Shown here in pieces: positions 32,014 through 43,651 of a DNA stretch of 64,000 nucleotides; positions within the stretch are counted from its first letter, which is position 1, and every line of letters starts with the position of its first letter. The translations under genes were made by a program, and so were the position numbers. Source of the stretch: Omphalotus guepiniiformis (lineage: Eukaryota; Basidiomycota; Agaricomycetes; Agaricales; Omphalotaceae); the NCBI GenBank assembly GCA_028554645.1, contig JAQOOI010000038.1:186001-250000 (forward strand). The letters are read 5' to 3'. The notes beneath the pieces were generated by a model that made no database searches, was not told the DNA's origin, and saw nothing but the letters and a program-made list of their open reading frames with translations.

Positions 32014-32945
32014 ATGCCTCCAGCGCGGACTGAACAATCGTCATACGTGTGCAGCACAACCGGAGGACAACCTGCGCCTTGGTACCGTATTCCTATAAGC
32101 GCAGTCCCTCGTGAAACACTGGTACAGCTTATCAAGCAGTACTACACCCGTATACACGACTCCTCGACCGCCATTCAACACTATCATGACCGGGATGCCG
32201 CCGAAGTGGTGTATAACAACTTCTGCCGCAAATGGCAAGCAGATCCAGACAGGTATCCGTTTGTGCTACCTGGCTTCTCTGCAGAATACATTCCATCGAG
32301 AATTGAGTTTTTCCGCAAGATCGAGGTCGTGTTGACTCGTAGCAATACTACTCTTGAGCAGTACGTGCATTCTTCTTATCGTCCGTCGTGCGAGCATGTA
32401 TGTAGCAATGTACTTCAAAGCGCAAACGTTGTGCATAGCTGTCTCATTGCTGCCACCCGACGTGTCCCTTTGGCTTCTCGATTGTGCTTTGGCTTATAGA
32501 CCTCGTTTCAGACACTGCGAAGTAGTGTGTGCATGCAACAACGCTATCCAGCAGTTGATATGGAGGGAACTCCCTTCGGTGAAAAGTGAGAAGTGGGCTA
32601 ACACTATTCTAATGGAAGGACATGATGCATCGTAAGTTCTTTCTTTTTGCTGTCTGTCTGTGTTCGAAGTTTACCCTTAATCACAGGTGTGTCGAGATCG
32701 CCGGACCAGAATGGACACCACATTCAACCGACCCTGCAGTCGTTTCTGGCCATGGAGCTCTCGGTCGTCTCCGAAGAGTAGTCGGGCGTTCTTTCGTTCA
32801 TCGTTCCATCACGTACACCGTCAAAGCTTGTCTCACTGCAACTGAGGACGTTGAACCTGTTTACGAGTTGCGGGATGCTGATGGACAGAAAAAGTATGTT
32901 TCTTTTACGGAGTTGCAGGAGATGATAGGTATTGAGATAGATTAG
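32014..32945 (+). CDS. Hypothetical protein between two ATP23 copies
   Basis: Three exons: from ATG at 32014 (MPPARTEQSSYVCSTTGG...) to LTRSNTTLEQ; then, after an intron with donor GTACGT and acceptor TTATAG, PRFRHCEVVCACNNAIQQLI to MEGHDA; then, after a GTAAGT intron, CVEIAGPEWTPHSTDPAV to EMIGIEID and TAG. All junctions keep phase, giving about 250 residues. Predicted soluble, mixed charge; no signal peptide, no membrane segment, no motif I recognise. The clean splicing argues that it is, or recently was, a real gene. Its 3' half carries ELRDADGQKKYVSFTELQ, a short strand-rich segment that may be a small binding module. Confidence 0.6.
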
Positions 32946-33529
32946 TCTGGTGTTCCGAATGTTTGATATTAATGTAAAGGGAGAACGAGAGTCGAGTTGT
33001 ATTTCTAATATCCTCAGTGATAGCTGGTGGCTCAGCTTGCACCTTGGTCGTATCTCACGCCATGAGTAGACAAGGAGTTGGACTGCGCCGCAAATAAATT
33101 TGAGTCACACCTTTAAATGTGTCCGCGTTGTTGCAGAGTCTGACTTAAGATAGGTGGTAACTGTTAGGGCCACCATCATCAGTAACTGATCTATTGAAGA
33201 AAGGTAGATTGTGCCCGAATTTTGCTGTGGTGACGGGTTGTACTTCCCGCCGTATCTGATGCTGGCCATGCAAAGAAGTGTATTACAGCACTACCAAGTC
33301 TCGCTCGCAAACCATCAGAAGGGCATTATCCGAGTGTGTGGATAACGAAGCTCTCGCCAAGCTCGTTCTGCCTTCCCCTCAGCTTGATTGGGTAATGGTC
33401 ATTGAACATTCATTTCTTTCTCGCCGGTTTCGACCTTCTGCGATACCCGGCAAGACGTTCGACAGAAACCGTAGGCTACCCCTGCTGCCCGGTCTGCCGC
33501 TGAGTTGGCTGCAGACTACAGTGTGTGAA
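32946..33529. other. Intergenic stretch, no gene seen
   Basis: One 115-codon frame (33278-33625 plus) runs into the ATP23 3' flank shared with 31241 and has no support. Confidence 0.4.
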
Positions 33530-33679
33530 GAGCAAGATGGTTTATTGATACAGGGAGGCATATACGAGCCCAAGACCCCAGCCCGTATATATTATACAAT
33601 TCTAAACATTCTAATAAACCTTTGAAAAGGCGAAATAGATCCATGAGATTCGCATATGACAAGGCACAAAATTACATCC

Positions 33680-34562
33680 TCATACCTCATCGAAAGGCCG
33701 TGTGTCGTTGAAACAACTTTCCCAAACTTCGTTCACAGCTTTTTCTGCTGCGGCCTCGTTAGGGCAAGCAGGGTTGGAAGCGACAGAGGTAATTGCACGA
33801 CGGCGTACGCAATCCTGCGTAAATATGTTTAGTTAGAGGGACGTCCGCGAGAAAGAAGGCCATCATTTCTCACCTGGTGCTGTTTCGAAAAAGCTATGAA
33901 TCCTCGTCGAAGTTCTCGTGTGTACCGACAGTCACCACATAAATTATTAGCGCGAATCTATACGAATTAAATAGTTCATTAAACTGTGAATCAACGTCGC
34001 ATGTATTAAAAACTTACCTCACTACAAGCTTGATGCCGCAAATTACTCCAATCTACTTTGAATTTACATTGGTCATACATATGCACAAGTTCATGCGCAA
34101 TTGTCGACTCCACATGTTGCTTGTGAAAAAAGTGACCTCCACACAATTTGACAGCACCAGGATCAGGAATGTATACGCCAGCATGAGCTATAACACCTCC
34201 GTTCTCGACAGGTATATTCTTGCATGGCGTACAAAAGATATTTCGTTCGGGAACTTGACAGCCGGATAATCTAAGGTGTTTTAACAGGAAAACCACGAGA
34301 GGACCTTGAACATAGATGATTTTTAATGAACGAATACAATAAAGAGCGTAAATAACTCACTAGACTGCATCAAGTCGGCTTTCATAGCTTCACATCTCTT
34401 TACATTGAGCTGCTGGAGGTCTTCCATACGTTCCTCCTCTGTGACGCCAAGTCCAGTAACAAGCATCGCTTTCTTTCGCCATCTTTCAAAGGCGCTAGAT
34501 TGAGGAGGGTCGGACGGCGAGGAAGAGGAGGAAGAGGAGGAAGCAGAGGAAGCAGAGTCCAT
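33680..34562 (-). CDS. ATP23: Mitochondrial inner membrane protease ATP23
   Basis: Metalloprotease/chaperone of the mitochondrial intermembrane space that processes subunit 6 of ATP synthase. Start ATG at 34562 gives [20 protein letters not shown], then [20 protein letters not shown]. Exon 2 (donor GTGAGT, acceptor CAAG) reads [25 protein letters not shown], and the zinc site [17 protein letters not shown] (HExxH). Later exons give the Cys-rich segment with [17 protein letters not shown], then [20 protein letters not shown], and the conserved end [11 protein letters not shown] with TGA at 33680-33682. Conserved cysteines fit oxidative folding by Mia40. The Ser-rich N-terminus is a low-complexity tract. 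A truncated duplicate lies about 2.3 kb downstream of it. Confidence 0.92.
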
Positions 34563-35475
34563 CGTCAGCGCAAGCCAAAATTAATTTTAGCCCAAAAGCA
34601 AAAGATACCTATCCACGTGACCATATGCCCGGTCCGCGGGGCCGCCTGGATTTCTCTCTCATATGTTTTTGCTTTCTTATCATCCTGCATCTGATACTGT
34701 AGGTACATTCACTCTAATTATTACAACTAATTTATGTTTCAAAACTCATCATTGTCTGCAACTCCGCCAAAGAAATATACAGGACTTATTCCGTTCATCA
34801 GCATACCGCTTGAATTCCGAACTCGTAACCTGACGTTTAACGTCTTCCATTGCGGCAGTGAGACAAGCTTTGACTATGTACGTGATGGAGAGATGAACGA
34901 AAGAACGTCCGACTCAGAGAAGAAGGCCAGAAACTACTTTAGGGTCCTTTGAATGCAGAGTCCACTCTGGTCCGACGATCTCGACGCACCTGTATTCAAT
35001 GGCACAACTTCGAGGTGTCTTAAAACGAGTGTTGTAAGATGAATTGGGGCAAGATAGTTTTTTGAATGGTATTGGAAAGGTTTATTCATTCCCTTCTCCG
35101 AATGCGAAGTATTTATGCGTAGAGAACGGCTATTATGTACCTTCGAGATCCGACTCTGAAACAGTCGAGACAGTGGTTGGCAGCGTATGCGTAATGCGTA
35201 AAGTAGGATATAGGTCCGAGTGTATCTTGGTTGGGGGGTCAACAAACGCCTGCGTATAGGTACTGTGACTGCGACCGAAGAAACACCTAAAGTGATATCA
35301 ATCACCAACTTGAAGCGAAAAAAGAAAAACACTGAGCATCCCGCTTGCGCTACAAGTCGGAAACACAAAAAACTTGTCAGTAAAACCCTCAAAAACGCGC
35401 TTCTACTCACATTCAATATCAACAAAAATAAAGTCAACGTAAACTCTGGCAAGCATTGTGCCAGCGAACCCGGGC
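34563..35475. other. Intergenic stretch, no gene seen
   Basis: Contains the promoter side of ATP23 (CCACGTGACC near 34612, shared with the truncated copy) and open frames on both strands without recognisable content. Confidence 0.4.
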
Positions 35476-36180
35476 CTACTCCGACATTATCATAGCTTTA
35501 TCCCTGATATTCACTCCACCAGGTCTAAGCGCCATCGGAATCCCTTGCAATTCTCTCTCTTCTCCAGGCGCAGTTTGAGCACCCTCAGCAGGGCTCGGAT
35601 CATGTCCCTGACCTTGACCCTGACCTTCAGTCTGAGGCTGCTCAGAGTCACTACCTGTCCCCAAACCCAGTTCGGATGACTTCTTATCTCCCACGTCTCC
35701 GAGCCCACCACGGGACCTAGACTTCCTATGTACGCCCTCGTCCGGCGAGGAATTCGACTTCTTCTCGCTCAAGCTCATGCTCATAGAAGTAACATGTCCC
35801 GGTTGTTCTTGCGTTACAGTAGGAGGAGGAAGGTGTTCGCGTGAATCGGTTTTGAAAAGATAAGCTTCTGCTTGTCCTTGAAGTTGAAGCTCGCGCTCAA
35901 TATCGTCAAGCTCGCGGTCGCGTCTTGATCTGCAACAAGCTCCTGGCACTGTTTATAGAATATTAGTAGACATTCAGAGTTTGGCCCGGATAGTCAAAGT
36001 TGAGTTCCACGTACACCATCTGCAACAAACATCATCACTATGCCCACAAATCGCTTGAATTTCAAGAGGAGGGGAAGTGAAAAGTCAGCCACAAAAACAT
36101 CGAGAGTTTTTGCCAACGAGATGTAGTTACTCACAAAAACAGCAAAAACATAATGCAAAACAGTCCATGCTACTGGCCAT
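35476..36180 (-). CDS. Small protein with Cys-rich N-terminus and disordered tail
   Basis: Three exons fit exactly: 36180-36135, 36053-36015 and 35948-35476, giving 185 residues. Donors are GTGAGT and GTACGT. The N-terminal 37 residues hold about ten cysteines (MASSMDCFALCFCC..., CGHSDDVCCRW, GACCRSRRDREL), a pattern that suggests S-acylation and membrane anchoring or metal binding. The rest is Ser/Glu/Gln/Gly-rich and probably disordered (LGTGSDSEQPQTEGQGQGQG). No enzyme motif, no classical signal peptide. Function unknown; similar small Cys-rich-head proteins occur widely in basidiomycetes. Confidence 0.65.
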
Positions 36181-37445
36181 CTCTACTTCTTTTCTATTGA
36201 TTCCAGCAATCCAATGTTTAACGAGGGGTCGAGTTCAACTACGTCGGAGTACAGTAAGAGCGTGTGCGTAACTTGAGAGTCGTCGAAGATTCGAAATTTA
36301 TATGCGAAAGAGCAGTTGTCGTCACGGTCGTACAACAACGATAACGGAAACGTACACCAGTACAAGGACTCAAGCTCAAGCTTCAAGCCTTTGGGGGGAA
36401 TATCAAAGGGCCTTTATGAATGTATGCAGCCTTTTATACGCCGTTGTCCAAGGCGTTGCCTCGAGTATCGCGTAAAGCCGAGCCATTACATATCCTTTTG
36501 AAACATCTTCCATTATGATTTCGATTAGCGAAACAGTCGGAAAAGGAGGAAAAGCTGTGAAGCTTGCGGTTGAAGTACTTATGTACTGTATTGAACTAGA
36601 TTGAACTGGACAATGGTGGATGATGGTCGCGAGGGAGTGACTCATGTTAAGCATCTGAATCAGATAGTAATACGGGAAGGAAACCCCGTCTGCCTCTCAA
36701 ACTTCACAGCAAAATTCGGTCACAGACTCGCTTTCACCTTTCTTTATTTTTGTACAAAAGCTGTTGAAGATGCCAGTGGTATCAGTGCCTGATTTACATC
36801 AACGCGGACGGTGCTATCGAACACGATTTTCGTATATTCATAGAGCATCTCCAGTATCCTCAAATCGAAGTTATTGCGGCATACGACCAAGGGATAACGT
36901 GGCAGGTAAGCCCACTGGCAGCGATTTTTGAGGAAGTTAGAAATACAACGCGACTCTCGTCGCGAGGGTCGGAATGAACGAATCGTTTGACGCGGCCTGT
37001 ACTTACTACCCGTCAATCAGATAGACGTCCACAGCCCAATTCCCAAGGCTGATTGCAGATTGGCAGAGACAACCTGAATACATTGAGAACAACTGCCAGA
37101 ACATCACAAATACATATGCAAATGCAACTATATTCATTCTCAAGCACGTAAGCGCACGCAAGCAGCACATCAAGGCGATGAGTAGGCAACAGAGTTCACG
37201 GTGGTGTGATATGAGAGCGAGAAAGACGGGGAATAGGGCGCTGAAAGGGAAGGAAGGGAAGGGGAAGGGGAAACAGCACGGGAAAGGCGGGAAACAGGGA
37301 ACTAGGGGGAGGAGAAAAAAAGAAGAACGCACGAACAGTGATAGCAACGGTACTAAAAATGTAAACATATCAGCCCGAGGTTTCATGAAGGACGGCAGTG
37401 GACACCACACTCACCTCAACCAAAAGAAAGAAAGAAAGAAAAACT
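36181..37445. other. Intergenic stretch, no gene seen
   Basis: No domain-bearing frame. A strongly purine-biased tract (GGGAAGG repeats) lies at about 37230-37330, giving spurious Lys/Gly-rich and Phe/Pro-rich frames on the two strands. Confidence 0.45.
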
Positions 37446-38697
37446 TTAGTATTCCACCGCGTCGTCGTCATCGCCTTGCATTGTCTCCTCCCTCTTCTCT
37501 TTCTCTGTCTTCGACGTTTCAGCCTCAGTAGACTCCTTCTCAGCATTCGCCGATCCATTGGCATTGCCTCCACCCGAAGTAGGAGCAGCGTCTACTTCCA
37601 TAGACTCTTCCGCTTCACCAGCAGGTTTGCTCACTTCAGCACCACCTGCATCACCATCGGCAACATCCATCTCGGTGTCACCGTTAGATGCTTGCTTCTC
37701 CTGTTGCTCGTTCTTTTTACGAGACTCCTCTTCGGCTACGCGTTTGCGAAGTTGATGTATCTCCTCGATGCCAGTGGAGCGTTCGGTTTTGAAGAGGTCC
37801 CATTCTTTTTCTGTGGCCTCGCTCACCTGTTTTTATGAAGAGATTCTGGTTAGTAATGATACTTCGAAGGCGCAGGAGAATTTAACTATGTACCTCGCGC
37901 TTTCGTTTTGAAAGAAAAGCTTCTTGGGCGGGGGTGAGGATGGCAGGTAGATAATATAAGGGAGGAGGGTGCGAGCGTGGTGGTGGTGCGAGAGTGTTTG
38001 TAGATGGTGGTGGTGTTCCGTTTTCATCTCCTGGTATGTCAGGTATTGTATCAGAAGTGAGAAGGAAATTGGATAGCAGAGGGAGGCGGGTGCGACGAAG
38101 TTTGTACTAATCAAATAAAGTGAGCATACAATCCAAAGGAAGACTACATTCACGAAGACATACGATGGAGTCTTTGAGCTGTAAATCCTCCTCCTTCCTG
38201 TTTGCAGATGTCTTGTCCTTTTTAGCCTCTTCGGCTCGTCTTACAGAATCAGTTTCTTTTCGCAACTTGCTCTGTAATCTTTGTTCTATTAGATGTCTCT
38301 TTTTCGCCTGCAAGACAAATTAGTTTTTATTAATGAAGCCCGATGAGAAATGTAGATGAAATTCAGCTTACTGCTTCACTTGCATCACGCTCCTTCTCCT
38401 CAATTTTGGCCTTGTTAAGGGTGCCCAACACGAGACCAAACATGCTTTTACCGCGTTTTCGTTCTCGAGCACCCCCTTCTTTGTCTGAGGCCATGACAAT
38501 CCGTGGTCGAACCTTGGTGCTTGTCGCCATCGCTGCAGGCCCAGTCGGAATTACCGGTGTCGAAGTCGAGGCCGTTTGCTGGTCCTTCGATTCTGTCTCT
38601 GCCGCAGCCACATCTTGAACAGTTCTATCATACGTGTAATGTTAGTATTCCTTCAGCACCGATGAGTTAGAAAAACAACGGACTCGTCAGACGACAT
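37446..38697 (-). CDS. Pinin/SDK/MemA domain protein (splicing-associated)
   Basis: Nuclear speckle and exon-junction-associated factor of the pinin family. ATG at 38697 opens MSSDE, then, after an intron holding a perfect TACTAAC branch site, TVQDVAAAETESKDQQ. The pinin/MemA core is clear: RKRGKSMFGLVLGTLNKAK, EEKERDASEA, KKRHLIEQRLQSKLRKETDS, ANRKEEDLQLKDSIYKLRR and TRLPLLSNFL. Later EAFLSKRKRE and VSEATEKEWDLFKTERSTG lead to a coiled region and an acidic Glu/Asp/Ala-rich tail ending DDDDAVEY. Introns are GT-AG and in phase. It is divergent from SRP72, with only 114 bp between the two start codons, so they must share a promoter region. Confidence 0.9.
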
Positions 38698-38811
38698 GAT
38701 GAGGAAGAATTTGAGCTCGCTAAAGTCGATGTTTGTAGAGACAGGATTCGACCGTGGGAAATAATATCATACCATTTCTCTGTTGAGATCTATCCTTGCT
38801 CATCGTTCGGG

Positions 38812-39950
38812 ATGTCCTCCAAGGCCACGTCAAAGACGTTGAAGGCATCAAAGTCGAAACCTGGAAAGAGTCACAGAGGCAGGAAACCTGAGGCAAAGCA
38901 GCCTGTACCTCTCCCGGATCGTCTGAAACGTCTCTTCAACTCATTATGCGCTCAAATTGACGGAGGCCACTTTACCAATGCTATCAAGACATGCGACAAA
39001 AGTCCGTTCAATCTTCTGTGAAACCTAATTCAATCGTGCTAATTAATCATTTCATTTCGGGTAGTTCTTCGACTGGATCCAACTGACAAGGATGCGCTAC
39101 AAACGAAGCTATTCCTATATCTGCAGACGGAGCAAAATCTTCCCGCATTAGAACTCAGCGAGAAGGGACACTGGTTTGAACAGGCTTATGCGCTGTATCG
39201 AATGCAGCGAGAAGATGAGGCTGCTGAAGTGTTGAAACAAATCAAAGAAGACAAGGGCATTGAGGATAGAGGTGTTATACACCTTGAAGCACAGCTGGTA
39301 AGAGCTACCGTTGATTACAGTTAGTATCGCGAATTGAAGCTATCTTCTAGAATTATCGTCAAGGAGCGTATCAGAGCGCATATGATTTATATGATCAACT
39401 TTTAGACACCGCGGAACCCGTATGTTCATTTCGTCTTCAATCATTTCAGATAATCTCAATCTGCACCCAGGGCTCGGAAGAACACTCAGATATTCTAACC
39501 AACCTTCAAGCAGCCCAACAGCATCTTGATTTCATCAACTCGGGTTTCAGCCGCGTACTTGACACGCTCCCTGCCAGTCTACACAATACCATCGAGACTC
39601 TACTTCCACCTACGCAAATTTCATCGTCATCAACCGCATCCGCTGGCGCTGGCTCTTCAAACGCTGTTGCTGCGCGTGGAGATACGAACAAAACGTCCGA
39701 GCCTGTGACGAAGAAGGTTCGGATGAAGCGTGTGCCGAAAGGCGTGGTACCTGGTGTTACTCCTCCGCCCGATCCAGAGCGGTGGCTGAAGAAAAGTGAA
39801 CGCTCCACCTTTGGTCAAGGGAGAAAGAGGAAAGGTGGTGGTGGTGGTGGCGCTACGCAGGGTGTCAGCCTCGATATACCCCCGAGTGCCAGTGGCGGTG
39901 GTTCTGCAGGCGGAAAGAGCTCTGGTGGAAAAGGGAAGAAAAGGAAGTGA
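38812..39950 (+). CDS. SRP72: SRP72-like signal recognition particle subunit, shortened
   Basis: SRP72 binds 7S RNA with SRP68 in the particle that targets secretory proteins to the ER. ATG at 38812 gives MSSKATSKTLKASKSKPGKS, then TPR-type helices: LFNSLCAQIDGGHFTNAIKT, ILRLDPTDKDALQTKLFLYL, WFEQAYALYRMQREDEAAEV, YRQGAYQSAYDLYDQLLDT. The C-terminus is the RNA-binding signature, MKRVPKGVVPGVTPPPDPER and WLKKSERSTF, and a Lys/Gly-rich tail. Introns lie at 39014-39064, 39299-39351 and 39421-39471 (approximate). The product is near 330 residues, whereas fungal SRP72 is usually about 600-680; the middle and late TPRs between LQAAQQHLDFINSGFSRVLD and the RNA-binding part are missing, with no break in frame. 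Confidence 0.85.
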
Positions 39951-40883
39951 TTGCATTACTTGTTCACTGGGACTTTCCCTTGTTTGGTACTTTGTGAGTG
40001 TGATATACATCCCACGATTACCGGTATGCTGAAACGCTACATAATATGGCTGCAGGATAGGATGTTGTGATATCTAATCTAAATCTAAATCTTCGCATCT
40101 CCTCGTGTATGCAGGTCGACACCTTGTCCAACCCTTGCGACGTTCATATTCAGACTCTCTTTGATCGGTTACATTTCGGTCATAGAATATACCGTGTGAT
40201 CGAAAGAGTCTATGCTAAAGACTTTGTTTTCTATTCCTGAATAACCTTTTGACCAATGCGTTCTGATCCTACTCAACACTACAGGCCCTTCAGTCCGTTC
40301 CTTTAAACGCAAACCCTGCTTGACTTGGAACGATATTGCTCAAGTTGAGGAACCTCATGGTGTCCACCTGGCCCCATGCTGCCCCAACTTCCATATATAT
40401 TAACGCCAAGGCAGTTCTTTCACGTTTACGCTACACTGTCCTTGCTCAATGTTCCATTATGATCGTTTGAACGAGGTTGCTTGCGTGCATGCAAGACAGG
40501 CCATACCGATAATCTACGGCCTCGACCATCTTGAAGTGTGAAGGTGAGCTTCTAGTAACTAGTATATCAGCACTCAGCTCATTATCATGACCGGAAATAA
40601 TCAAGGATAGACCTCTTATGCAAGCAATAGTACGTTTATTCACGACCAGGCTCCTCTATGAGTCATGATCGACGAGCATTGCTCCCAACCGCCTTCTCTT
40701 CCAACGTTCGATCGCACATATGACCTTGATACCACCTGGCTCCCTAGCATTCAATCACAAAGCGTCCTCTGCGGCTTCGCCATGCTGTGTGCAGCCCATC
40801 TTGTCACTCCCTGCACCGTAGTTTTGGTTCAATGTCCTACAAGCTTTCTCTCCAACACCTCCTGTCCCCGCGAGGTCTATAGT
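39951..40883. other. Intergenic stretch, no gene seen
   Basis: 3' flank of SRP72 and upstream region of the phosphatase-like gene. No supported coding sequence. Confidence 0.45.
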
Positions 40884-40891
40884 ATATAAAC
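40884..40891 (+). promoter_or_regulatory. TATA box of the phosphatase-like gene
   Basis: TATATAAA lies 62 bp before the ATG at 40953, followed by a C/A-rich leader. Position and match fit a core promoter. Confidence 0.55.
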
Positions 40892-40952
40892 CCAGTGCAA
40901 TGCACAACCTCCACCAACACTCATTCATCTGATCTGAGTAGCTCTGCGGACA

Positions 40953-42973
40953 ATGCAGTCACGCATAAAAAACAACCTTTTCTTGCTCGCTGTCTTCTTC
41001 CTGTCGTTCTGTACGATGGTCATCCTCGGTACCCCCGTGATCGGCGACTTTGCCGACACAGACGCCGATGCTGAGCTGTCGGATACCAAAGTACTTGGTG
41101 TCATTGTCATTGCCCGGAATGGAGACCGCACGGAGTACTATCAAGACCCGAAGACTTATCAACCAACTCACGTCGAGTCGACTGCCCTTGGAGTGGTGAG
41201 TGTGTTCCCTGTCCCTAGACTCTCAGCAATGCTGACTATCTTCCTCTCGCAGGCCGAATCTCACCAACTCGGTGCACTTCTCCGCTCGACTTACTTTGAC
41301 CCCTCATCCGCCTCTTACATCGACGGCATCCGTTCCGACCTCGTTGACAACGACGAAGTGAAAGTTCGCGTCAAGAATGGCGGAGAGGGCACTGTTATCT
41401 TCGACTCTGCTATCGCACTCTTGCAAGGTTTATTCCCTCCTAACCCGAAAAACAAGATCGTGCTTGCGAATGAGACTACCGTTATGGCTCCCTTGAACGG
41501 ATATCAGTATGTGCCGGTCGAGACTGTTGAGCCGGCCAATGACAGGTCCTTGGAGAGCTGGACTGATTGTCCGGTGAGTAAAAGTGAAAGGAGAGGTGTC
41601 CGATGATTCTTCTGATAGTTCTTTTGCAGGCGTTTGAGAAGCACATCACGGAATTCTATGCCTCTGAGGAGTTCAAAAAGCAGGAGGCTGACGCCGCGCC
41701 TTTCTTCAAAGCTGTGAAGGACTTTGCTTTTGGACGTCCGACTACTCTCGAGAATGCCGTGAGTTGATCTTGTCTCCCTGTTTCCAGCTTTTGATACTGA
41801 AATTTCTTCATTAGTACAACGTGAGCTGGATTGTGTCTTCCGTTTCGAGCTGATACTCAGAGCAATTTACAGCTTTTCGATTATATGAACTCTCAACTTG
41901 TCCACAACAAGACCTACGCCCACCGTCTTCCTCCTAATTTGGTCGAACAAGCTCGTGCCCTCGCCAACTTCCACGAGAACGGTGTGTTTTCCGACAAAGA
42001 AAATAGCGGAATCGGGAACAGTTCGTATATTCTCCTCGAAGTTTGACCTACGTGGTATTGAAAACCTTTGCAGTCGCTGGACGCACGATGCTCCACACTA
42101 TCCTCACGGCCCTCGAACGCGTTGCCTTCAATGCTGACCCCCTTCAATTCATGCTCATTGAGACAGGATACCAACCCTTTATCTCGTTGTTCCATGAAGT
42201 TGGCGCGGTCAAGGAATACCCTGAATTGAAGGCTATTCGTATGTCCTCGCGTCATTTTAACAACGAATGTCCGTAAATACTGACGTTTTATATAGCTGAA
42301 TTCGCATCCGCTCTGGCCATCGAACTCCGCCGAGGTTCCCCTCCTGATCTCCGCGACTTCCTCCGCATCAAATTCAAAAACGGTACTGGCAGCGGCTTCA
42401 AGACAATCTACGTCTATGGCCATCATTCCGACATTGCTCTTACCGAGTTCATTTATAAAGCAAAGGTGGGGGCACTTGCCAGTCAATTCCGTAGTACCCT
42501 ATTGATCGTCGACCACTTCTTATCTCTAGACCGGTGTCATCAGCAGCAACAGGCAATGGGCGGAAGTCTGCGGCAGACGCAAATCCTCCATCGTCGAGGA
42601 CCTCTCGTTCGCTGCTAGGAACCAAACCGCTTTTAGCATCGCCTTTGCTTTTACTGCTTTGGTCGGGCTCGTCGTCCTCGTGAGACTCGTCAAGAGGACT
42701 CGTCAGAAGGCCAGAGATGCTCGCCGTGTACGTCTCGAAGGACAAGAACAGGTGAGCGTGGCTCCTTGCGTCGATGAAAAAAGTGTTTTGGTCGGTGGTA
42801 CTGCCAGCATGCGGTATGGGTGCAACTAAATAATTCGTTCGTTCGCCTCTTCTTTTGATGTCATTTAATTATCAATTTGCTCCCTTGATTGATTTCAACG
42901 CGACTAACGGTTTTTGCGAATGCAGATGCTCAACGTTTCTGCCGATGCACCCGAAAAAATCCGGGTTGTCTAA
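40953..42973 (+). CDS. Membrane-anchored histidine acid phosphatase-like protein
   Basis: Histidine phosphatase (phosphoglycerate mutase-like) superfamily. The N-terminus is a signal peptide or anchor (NLFLLAVFFLSFCTMVIL), followed by the phosphate-pocket region GVIVIARNGDRTEYYQDP. Further family segments are SHQLGALLRSTYFDPSS, GYQYVPVETVEPANDRSLES, FGRPTTLENA, LPPNLVEQARALANFHENG, GRTMLHTILTALERVAFN and, near the C-terminus, TIYVYGHHSDIALTEF. A transmembrane helix (FSIAFAFTALVGLVVLV) and a basic stop-transfer follow. About seven short introns, all with workable borders. Odd: the canonical nucleophile motif RHG is RNG here, so the phospho-accepting His seems replaced by Asn; whether the whole clade has this I cannot check. 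Catalysis is therefore doubtful; likely a surface or secretory-pathway protein. Confidence 0.85.
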
Positions 42974-43651
42974 TTCAGAGTTCGAGGATTGACATTGACA
43001 ATGATGACCATCGCTATGCTTAAATACTAGTCTCAGGTGGACATCTCAAATGTGTTTCATGTGCCTTCATGTTTCCTTTCCTTCCGTTGTCAGAATTGGG
43101 GTCGGCGTGTATATATTCTCTTCAATCCGCATTTGGTTGTCAGTTGATTTCCCCAGTTGAGAGCAACGCTTAGCGCTTTGAAATATTTTTAACCATTTAA
43201 GTTGATGATTGGAGAAAGGGTAGAATTAAAAGGGTACATTCTCCAAGATGTCAAGGCTTTTCAACATGATAAGTGAGGAAGCTCCTGACCAGCAGTCTGC
43301 ATCCTTTCAAACTGTTTCATCAGTTCCCCGCAACGGCCTGCAACCTGTGTGAGCTTTTGGCAAGTCCGCAGTCCATCCTTCTCATGCGTACCATGATCGC
43401 TAGCGCTGAAGGGCATGTTAAAAGAATTATCAGAAGTTCAAGACTCACTTCTGGAATCAACTATCTCCTGAAGAACATATTCAATACGACAATGCTCTTC
43501 ATTATTGCACTTTGGGCGACAGGTGTACACTCGGAGTCCAGAGACTGATAAGTACTTTGCGCAGACGCCACACTCGTTTATCATTAATGGATCATCATCA
43601 CCATATAATCATACAATTTTCAACAATACGCTCTCATACCGGAAAATACTC
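42974..43651. other. Convergent intergenic region
   Basis: 3' flanks of the phosphatase-like gene and the Crinkler-like gene. No supported coding sequence. Confidence 0.45.

Noticed and set aside
31434..32135. 233-codon minus-strand open frame
   Set aside because: Its C-terminal half aligns with ATP23 exons but lacks the protease site, and its N-terminal half is antisense to the spliced gene at 32014; treated as a decayed duplicate.
37178..37531. Lys/Gly-rich frame and its antisense Phe/Pro-rich partner
   Set aside because: Both arise from a purine-biased simple tract; no splice or domain support.
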